Positions 30,391 through 37,038 of a stretch of 38,890 nucleotides of DNA are shown here, in pieces. Under the pieces are notes generated by a model. The model did not search any database. It saw nothing but the letters and a program-made list of their open reading frames with translations, and had not been told where the DNA came from. Made by a program: the position numbers and the translations under genes. Each line of letters opens with the position of its first letter. Within the stretch, counting starts at the first letter, position 1. Source of the DNA: an uncultured Pelagibacteraceae bacterium (GTDB taxonomy: Bacteria > Pseudomonadota > Alphaproteobacteria > Pelagibacterales > Pelagibacteraceae); the NCBI GenBank assembly GCA_902595725.1, contig CACJRJ010000013.1:1-38890 (forward strand). Reading direction: 5' to 3'.

Positions 30391-31001
30391 TGAAAACATT
30401 AAGTGAAATAGACACGACTTCAAAAAGAGCAACAAAAAGCGCAGGTTTTTCTTGGGGAATTGCTGAGGAAGTAGGAAAGAATATGAGGTTGCTAGAATTA
30501 TTTGGATTAGCTGGAATAAAAAATTTAAATAAATATTTAAAAGATTGTAAAAACAAGCAGTTCCAAAAAATAGCTTTAATCTCAGATATAAATGAAGCAA
30601 ACAAAAATTCTTTTTGTCCAATTATTTTAGGTACTAATTTTATTGATCAGGTAAATTTGCTAAACAAGAAAAATAATATTCAAATATCAAATGTAGCTTT
30701 TCCAATATTATTTTTACCTTTCGTAAGTAGAGCATCTGAGATTATAGGTAAAAAAATTTTTTTAAAAATTGATGAAAAAGAATTTTTACTTAATCTAAAT
30801 CAGTCTATCTATTCAAATTATTTAAAAAATGAAATTTTAGAAAATTGTAAGATTATAAATATTAGTTTTTTAGAAAATAATAATTTATTTAACGAAAATG
30901 AATGGAGTGAGCTTTACAAATTGTCAGAAGAAACATTTGTTGAAGAGACAGAATCGCTGAAAATAGGGGGCGCTGGCGCTGGATTAACTGATAATGATTG
31001 A
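30390..31001 (+). CDS. DUF3726-like protein
   Basis: SEIDTTSKRATKSAGFSWGIAEEVGKNMRLLELFGLAGI N-terminus and conserved C-terminal LYKLSEETFVEETESLKIGGAGAGLTDND resemble DUF3726 proteins (from memory). Confidence 0.7.
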   Translation: MKTLSEIDTTSKRATKSAGFSWGIAEEVGKNMRLLELFGLAGIKNLNKYLKDCKNKQFQKIALISDINEANKNSFCPIILGTNFIDQVNLLNKKNNIQISNVAFPILFLPFVSRASEIIGKKIFLKIDEKEFLLNLNQSIYSNYLKNEILENCKIINISFLENNNLFNENEWSELYKLSEETFVEETESLKIGGAGAGLTDND

Positions 31002-31155
31002 AGATATAGATAAAAATAAAACAATTGAAAGTGAATTAGACGATATTTGTGAGGAATGTAAAAATATTGATAAAAGTGTGACTGAAAATTTAATGCTTAC
31101 AGGATACAAGCTATGTAAATCTTGTAGAATATCAAAAACTATATTTCCACTTTAA
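30994..31155 (+). CDS. 53-aa mini-protein with two CxxC motifs (putative zinc knuckle); absent from ORF track
   Basis: ATG at 30994 overlaps the upstream stop by 8 nt; MIEDIDKNKTIESELDDICEECKNIDKSVTENLMLTGYKLCKSCRISKTIFPL, stop TAA 31153-31155. Confidence 0.65.
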   Translation: MIEDIDKNKTIESELDDICEECKNIDKSVTENLMLTGYKLCKSCRISKTIFPL

Positions 31156-31706
31156 CTAATATTACTTATAGGCAAGGAATCCATTCTACTCATTACAAAT
31201 GAGATAGATAAAAATACTATAATTAAAAAAGACAAGAATACAATTCCAAAGGCTTTAAAACTAGATTTTAAATTTAGAATTTGTTTAGTAGCAATTATTA
31301 AAGATGCAAAAATCCAAAATTGAGTCAAAAATACAATGGGAATTACAAATTCTGGCGTAACAGCAAAAAATCTTAGCAAACCAGGTGCATGAGCGTATCC
31401 AACAGCTATTAATATTTTTCTAAATGTTACTTTTGTTTCTTTATCAGAAAATAATTTAACTCCGATTACATAAATAAAAATTGCCCAAACAAGCCAAGTT
31501 AAAATTGCAGTTAATCCAGAAATGCCTATAGAAGTTTTAATGATTGAGTTTGCAGCTACAGCACCAGCAATACCGTCCAGAATCATTACTAATCCGGCGA
31601 AATATATTCCTGCTTCACCAAAAAATCTATTATCACTATATAAATTTTTATCGAGCTTTATAGAACTAAATACAATACTTAAAAACTGTGCAAACATAAT
31701 ATTCAA
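31152..31706 (-). CDS. Yip1-like multi-pass membrane protein
   Basis: 184 aa, about five hydrophobic segments, AVGYAHAPGLLRFFAV typical of Yip1/YIP1-family bacterial proteins. Confidence 0.7.
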   Translation of the reverse strand: MNIMFAQFLSIVFSSIKLDKNLYSDNRFFGEAGIYFAGLVMILDGIAGAVAANSIIKTSIGISGLTAILTWLVWAIFIYVIGVKLFSDKETKVTFRKILIAVGYAHAPGLLRFFAVTPEFVIPIVFLTQFWIFASLIIATKQILNLKSSFKAFGIVFLSFLIIVFLSISFVMSRMDSLPISNIS

Positions 31707-31711
31707 ACTGA

Positions 31712-31741
31712 AAAATAGGGGAAATATTAATTTCCCCTATT
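31712..31741 (-). terminator. Rho-independent terminator downstream of the GcvT-family gene (minus strand)
   Basis: 12-bp stem AATAGGGGAAAT-ATTA-ATTTCCCCTATT; on the minus strand it is followed by TTTTT. Confidence 0.85.
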
Positions 31742-31749
31742 AAAAATTA

Positions 31750-33108
31750 TTAACCTTTAACTACTTCTCTTGTATTTGCGTGGAAAGATTCTTTAAATGG
31801 TATATCAACCACTACTGCATCAACAGGTGTTCCTGGAGTATCAGAATATTTAGAAGGTAAATGAACTTTATATTTAGTTCCAACTTTACCTTTAGGAAAA
31901 CCGTTAGCATTTAAAGTTCCATCAAAAGGAACATATCCCATTGCAATGTTTTGTTTTTTTTCAGGGTGATACCAAGGCGATGTAATAAACCCTACAGGAT
32001 CTCCACCATCAGCATTTGATATTAACCAAAAATCTGGTGCATATTCTTCAATTGGTTTTCCTCCTAATTCAAGTCCAACTAATTGAAGTTTATAAGGTTT
32101 TTTTCCTGCCTTAATTTCAGCACCCATTTTTTCTAAAGCTGCTTTACCAACATAATCAGTCTTCTTATTCCATTCACCTTTTCCTGATAAAGAAACTTGA
32201 TAACCAAGGTTGCACTGAAAAGGATTATGTTGTTGATCCATGTCTTGTCCCCATGAAAGAATCCCTGCTTGAATTCTTCTATGATGAGCGGGAGCGATAA
32301 CCATTAAATTATGTTTTTTTCCAGCATCAAGAACAGCGTTCCACATATCATCAGCATATAAAGTTGCATTTCTTAAATATATTTCATATCCAGCTTCTCC
32401 TGAGAAACCAGATTGAGAAATTACACAGCTTCTTCCAGCAACTTTAACCTCAGCCAAGCCATAGAAAGGCATATTGTCCAGATCAACTTGATCACCAAGC
32501 AAATCTTTCATTAAAGCTTTTGATTTTGGGCCTTGAATTTGTACAGGGCAAGCGTCAATTTCTTCAACTGTGCAATTAAATCTTCCATCATGATTAACAC
32601 CTTGAAGATACATTCCAATATCAGAGTCTGATAATGAAAACCAAAATTCATCTTTTGAAATTCTAAGAAGAATTGGATCATTTAAAACTCCACCATAAGC
32701 ATTACATAAAATTACATATCTTGCTCTCATTGGAGAGATTTTGGTTGCGTCTCTAGTTATTACATAGTCAGTAAATTTTTCTGCGTCTGGGCCTTTTACT
32801 CTAATTTGTCTTTCAACAGCAACATTCCACATTGTAACATGATTAACAATCGCATCATATTCAACCATTGCTCCACCATCTTCAGGCTTAACATAGCCTC
32901 TTGGATGATAAATACGATTATAAACTGTTGCTCTCCAACAACCTGCTTGCATTGATAAATGCCAATAAGGAGATTTTCTTACTCTTGTTGAAATTAACAT
33001 TTCAACTTTTGTTGGTCCACTCTGTCTTAAATTGTATGGAACTTCACGATCTGATTGATCAACTGAAGTTACATGTTTTAGTTTAGTATAGTCAAATTCA
33101 TTAGACAT
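31750..33108 (-). CDS. GcvT-family (aminomethyltransferase/DmdA-like) putative demethylase, 452 aa
   Basis: GcvT fold reading: VNHVTMWNVAVERQIRVKGPDAEKF, YGGVLNDPILLRISKDEFWFSLSDSDIG, VQIQGPKSKALM, ISQSGFSGEAGYEIYL, ILSWGQDMDQQHNPFQCNLG. Confidence 0.88.
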   Translation of the reverse strand: MSNEFDYTKLKHVTSVDQSDREVPYNLRQSGPTKVEMLISTRVRKSPYWHLSMQAGCWRATVYNRIYHPRGYVKPEDGGAMVEYDAIVNHVTMWNVAVERQIRVKGPDAEKFTDYVITRDATKISPMRARYVILCNAYGGVLNDPILLRISKDEFWFSLSDSDIGMYLQGVNHDGRFNCTVEEIDACPVQIQGPKSKALMKDLLGDQVDLDNMPFYGLAEVKVAGRSCVISQSGFSGEAGYEIYLRNATLYADDMWNAVLDAGKKHNLMVIAPAHHRRIQAGILSWGQDMDQQHNPFQCNLGYQVSLSGKGEWNKKTDYVGKAALEKMGAEIKAGKKPYKLQLVGLELGGKPIEEYAPDFWLISNADGGDPVGFITSPWYHPEKKQNIAMGYVPFDGTLNANGFPKGKVGTKYKVHLPSKYSDTPGTPVDAVVVDIPFKESFHANTREVVKG

Positions 33109-33829
33109 ATTTGTTCTCCATCAACCACTTGTTTGTTTCCTTCAAGCCGCCGAATGTATAAATGTGGAAGAAATCAGTATGCGATTTAACTTTCCCAATT
33201 AAGTCATTTGGGTCTTTAGGTTTCAATAAATCTAACGCCTTACTAAAATTAGATTTAAGAAAGTTTATGGAATTTTTTGCACCTACAATATTAGCAAATT
33301 TAATTAAGCTAGTGATTTTTAGTGGTCCAGTAATTCCGACATGAACTGGTACTGTTTGTTTAGAAATAAAGTCTACTATTAATTGAGGATCTAATAACCA
33401 TTGAGTCACTATATAGTCCGCATAAGGCTTTTTATCTTTCATAGCTTCTTCTAATTTTGAATCGGATATATCAGGACTCCCCTCTGGATGTCCAGCGATT
33501 CCTATCTTCATCTTTTCAAAATATCCTGTCTCCAATAGTTGTATTGAGCTATCAAATTTTCCAATAGGGTCTCTACTGCCGCCTATAACTAAAGCTTGCT
33601 TTACACCTACATTTTTACATCTATTAACAAAATCTTTTAGTTGTTCTTCATTTTCAATAGATCTAGCTGGAAAATGGGGTATTGGATTGAAGCCTTTTTT
33701 GACTAATTTAGAAGCTTGTTCTGAGGTTTCTTTATAATCACCACCAGGTAGCATAGTTACATATACATCCTTTAATGCTGGCAAAGTATCTAAGTCAGTT
33801 TTAGGACCAATTTCTAAAGAAAAATTCAT
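33101..33829 (-). CDS. Short MetF-like methylenetetrahydrofolate reductase
   Basis: 242 aa; MNFSLEIGPKTD N-terminus, FPARSIENEEQLKDFV, ALVIGGSRDPIGKFDSSIQLL, IGIAGHPEGSPDI, DYIVTQWLLDPQLIVDFI. Confidence 0.85.
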   Translation of the reverse strand: MNFSLEIGPKTDLDTLPALKDVYVTMLPGGDYKETSEQASKLVKKGFNPIPHFPARSIENEEQLKDFVNRCKNVGVKQALVIGGSRDPIGKFDSSIQLLETGYFEKMKIGIAGHPEGSPDISDSKLEEAMKDKKPYADYIVTQWLLDPQLIVDFISKQTVPVHVGITGPLKITSLIKFANIVGAKNSINFLKSNFSKALDLLKPKDPNDLIGKVKSHTDFFHIYTFGGLKETNKWLMENKYV

Positions 33830-33892
33830 TCAGGGATATTTATTTATTTTAAAAAGACTGTCTATAAAAATCGCAGAGACAAATTGGTCAGG

Positions 33893-34777
33893 TTATCTTT
33901 TTATTCCTCTATGCTTTTGTATTCTTCGACCATATTCTTGAGCAGCCCTATCAAAAATTATCGCTAAAGCTACTATCGCTAAACCGTTAAACAATCCTAG
34001 AGCCAAATATTGGTTTAAAACTGCTCTTAAAATAGGCACTCCTAAACCTTTTACTCCAATCATAGAAGCAATAACAACCATTGCTAAAGCCATCATAATT
34101 GTTTGATTAACACCAGCAAATACAGTTGGAAGAGCCAAAGGTATTTGTACGGTTCTTAATTTTTGTAATTTTGTTGCACCAAAAGCTTCACTTGCTTCTA
34201 TTGTTTCTTTATCTACTTCTCTTATACCTAAGTTTGTTAACCTTATTATCGGTGGAACTGCATATATACAAATAGCTATTAAACCAGGAACTTTACCTAT
34301 ACCAAGTAACATAAGTATTGGAATTAAATAAACAAAACTTGGAATTGTTTGCATCATATCTAAAACAGGTAATATTGTTCTTTCAGCCCTATTAGAACGA
34401 GCCATTATAACACCCATTGGTATTCCTACAGTCATACATATGATTACACATACAGTTATGATTGCGACTGTAGCCATACAATCTTTCCACATTCCAAAGT
34501 AACCTATTAAAAAGAAAGATATTGCTGCACCTAAAACAAGCTTCCAACTTTTTGATGCCATCCAGGCCAAACCGCAAATTATACCTATGATTATTGGCCA
34601 TGGAGAATTCATCATCAATTTTTCTAACCAGACTAAAAAATATAATAATGGATCAAAAAATGATTCTATACTATCTCCATATGCTCTTGAAAAATCTCTA
34701 AAAGCGAAATCGATACTTTTTCTAAATTCAGCAAGCGCCGAACGTTCCATAACAGGAAACTTAGTAAAAAATTCCAT
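33893..34777 (-). CDS. Glycine betaine/proline-type ABC permease (single ProW domain)
   Basis: 294 aa; MMQTIPSFVYLIPILMLLGIGKVPGLIAICIYAVPPIIRLTNLGIREVDKETIEASEAFGATKLQKLRTVQIPLALP. Confidence 0.92.
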   Translation of the reverse strand: MEFFTKFPVMERSALAEFRKSIDFAFRDFSRAYGDSIESFFDPLLYFLVWLEKLMMNSPWPIIIGIICGLAWMASKSWKLVLGAAISFFLIGYFGMWKDCMATVAIITVCVIICMTVGIPMGVIMARSNRAERTILPVLDMMQTIPSFVYLIPILMLLGIGKVPGLIAICIYAVPPIIRLTNLGIREVDKETIEASEAFGATKLQKLRTVQIPLALPTVFAGVNQTIMMALAMVVIASMIGVKGLGVPILRAVLNQYLALGLFNGLAIVALAIIFDRAAQEYGRRIQKHRGIKR

Positions 34778-34796
34778 TAAATTCCTAAAAAATTAA

Positions 34797-34820
34797 CGAG
34801 CCTATTTTTTGATAGGCTCG
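34797..34820 (-). terminator. Intercistronic hairpin/terminator between proX-like and proW-like genes
   Basis: Perfect 9-bp stem CGAGCCTAT-TTTTTG-ATAGGCTCG; minus strand continues TTAATTTTTT. Confidence 0.78.
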
Positions 34821-34836
34821 ATAAATAATTTATATA

Positions 34837-35856
34837 TTAAAGACCAGCTTTGATTTTTTTCTTAGCTGATGAAGATACCCATTTACTCCATAGATCTTCA
34901 TGCTTTTTCAAAAACTCAATTGCTGCATCTGAACCTTTAGCTTGATTGTCTGCCATGTATACAAGCATTCCATTCATAATATCACCAGGATAAGTACGTT
35001 TTTCAACATACGCCACAGCTTCTTTTCCACCATTTTCTACGAAGCTTTTAGTAATAAGTGAATTTACTTCTGACTTTGTCCAAGCAGTTTGTTTTGGATT
35101 TGCACACTCGCCAGCTGGTTTCATTATGCAATTGTCCCAGTTATCTCTTCCAGCAAAATCTACACCAAAAGGAACTGGAATTAATCCATATTTTCCAACC
35201 ATTGAAGTTGGGTTCCAGTAATAACCAAACCATGGTTTTCCTGAGTCTGATGCTTTTGAAATTGTTCCATCTAGACCTGCAGCAGAACCTGGATCAATTA
35301 AATTCCAACCTTTTTTCTCCATTTCGTAAGCTACAAATAAATTTGCATTTGCTAATTGACATCCCCAACCTGCAGGACATCCTACAAAAGCTCCTCTAGA
35401 AGGGTCTTCTTTATCTGGAAACCATTCTGGATGCTCAAGTATTTCAAGAGCAGTCATTCCTTTTATCTGAGGATACTTCTCAACAGTTCCAGGAGTTATC
35501 CACCAACCTTCTCCAAGTCCAGTAATCGGAGCTTTATTCGCTACGAATATTCTTTTTTCACTTACTGCTACTTTTAAAGGTTCGTAAACAGCATTTGCCC
35601 ATTGTTCAGGGTTCATGTCTGGTGTTCCTTTATCATTCATTGAAGTAAAAGTTGGCATAGTTGCACCAGGCACTAATTCAACCTCACAACCATATCCTTT
35701 TTCTAAAATGATCTTATCTACGTTAGCCATCAATTCAGCTGACGCCCAGTTTTGCTCAGCAATAACTAGCTTTCCACATCCTGCATTAGCAACACCACTA
35801 AATGAAGTGAAGCCTAAAACTACAAGAGCTGAAAGAATTATATTTTTTATTTTCAT
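34837..35856 (-). CDS. Glycine betaine/proline-type ABC substrate-binding protein (OpuAC/ProX)
   Basis: Signal peptide; CGKLVIAEQNWASAELMANVDKIILEKGYGCEVELVPGATMPTFTSM, PWFGYYWNPTSMVGKYGLIPVPF. Confidence 0.93.
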   Translation of the reverse strand: MKIKNIILSALVVLGFTSFSGVANAGCGKLVIAEQNWASAELMANVDKIILEKGYGCEVELVPGATMPTFTSMNDKGTPDMNPEQWANAVYEPLKVAVSEKRIFVANKAPITGLGEGWWITPGTVEKYPQIKGMTALEILEHPEWFPDKEDPSRGAFVGCPAGWGCQLANANLFVAYEMEKKGWNLIDPGSAAGLDGTISKASDSGKPWFGYYWNPTSMVGKYGLIPVPFGVDFAGRDNWDNCIMKPAGECANPKQTAWTKSEVNSLITKSFVENGGKEAVAYVEKRTYPGDIMNGMLVYMADNQAKGSDAAIEFLKKHEDLWSKWVSSSAKKKIKAGL

Positions 35857-35995
35857 TATTTATTTCCCTTTTAATTAATTAAAATAGCATCAGAACATAT
35901 TGAAAAAAAAAATGCAAATCTATTTCAACTATCAGTTGTAGACAAAATGTTTTTGCAAAGATTTTAATTTAAAAATAAGATTTACAATTGCATTT

Positions 35996-37036
35996 ATGAA
36001 AAAAGATTTAATAACAAGATTAAATGAAGGACCTGTTCTTTGTGCAGAAGGTTACCTTTTTGCAATGGAAAGAAGAGGATATTTGTCAGCTGGAGGATTT
36101 GTTCCAACAGTTGTTTTAGAAAACCCTGATGTAGTTACTCAATTACATAGAGAATTTATTAGAGCAGGATCTGATGTCGTTCAAGCATTTACTTATTACG
36201 GTCATAGAGAAAAATTAAGAATTATAGGAAAAGAAGATTTACTTGAACCAATGCAGAAAAATGCACTTAAAATTGCAAAAGATGCTGCAGCTGAATTCAA
36301 AGATTTAGATTTAATGGTATGCGGTGATGTTGCTAATACAAATATTTTTGATCCAAAAGACAGCTCAACATTTAAAGAATGTCAAAAAATGTATGAAGAA
36401 CAAGTTAGATGGGCAAAAGAAGCTGGAGTTGATTTCATTGTAGCAGAAACAATTAATTGGGTTGATGAAATGAAAATTGCTCTAAAAGCTATTAAGGATG
36501 AAGGTTTAATAGCAGTTGCAAATTTTGCAATACCAAGAGGAGATTTAACAAGAGATGGATACACAGCTCAAGACGCTTGTAAAATAATTGAAGACCTTGG
36601 AGCAGATGTTGTTGGTTTAAATTGTTATAGAGGTCCAAAAATGACAATGAAATTGCTTAAAGAAGTTAGAAAAAATGTTTCTTGTCATGTAGCAGGTCTA
36701 CCCGTTCCATACAGAACTACTGAAGAAGAACCAGGTTTTTTAAATCAAACAGATCATGGTTGTGATTGTATACCTGGAGGAAATGCTTTCCCTGTAGCTC
36801 TAGATAATCTATTTTGTAATAGATTTGAAATGGCAGAATTCGCAAAAGATTGTTTAAAACAAAATATTAATTTTATTGGAATTTGTTGTGGGGCAGAAGC
36901 TCACCATGTAAGAGAAATGGCAGTGGCAATTGGAAAAAAACCAATTTCTATGATGTATATGCCCGATATGAGCAAACATTTTCATCATGGAACTGATAAA
37001 ACTTTGAAAAAAGTTAACAAAGAAATTAAATACTAG
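35996..37036 (+). CDS. bhmT: Betaine-homocysteine S-methyltransferase-like (homocysteine S-methyltransferase family)
   Basis: Homocysteine/zinc-binding Cys residues VVGLNCYRGP and FIGICCGAEAHHVREMA; AGSDVVQAFTYYGHREKL. Confidence 0.88.
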   Translation: MKKDLITRLNEGPVLCAEGYLFAMERRGYLSAGGFVPTVVLENPDVVTQLHREFIRAGSDVVQAFTYYGHREKLRIIGKEDLLEPMQKNALKIAKDAAAEFKDLDLMVCGDVANTNIFDPKDSSTFKECQKMYEEQVRWAKEAGVDFIVAETINWVDEMKIALKAIKDEGLIAVANFAIPRGDLTRDGYTAQDACKIIEDLGADVVGLNCYRGPKMTMKLLKEVRKNVSCHVAGLPVPYRTTEEEPGFLNQTDHGCDCIPGGNAFPVALDNLFCNRFEMAEFAKDCLKQNINFIGICCGAEAHHVREMAVAIGKKPISMMYMPDMSKHFHHGTDKTLKKVNKEIKY

Positions 37037-37038
37037 TT

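Noticed and set aside
31750-33108. Calling this gene canonical dmdA
   Set aside because: Shares the ND-P/SDSD-type region with DmdA but is longer and diverged elsewhere; substrate cannot be assigned from sequence alone.
35058-35399. 113-aa plus-strand ORF antisense to the second proX
   Set aside because: Shadow ORF within a well-supported gene; low-complexity Leu/Gln-rich translation.
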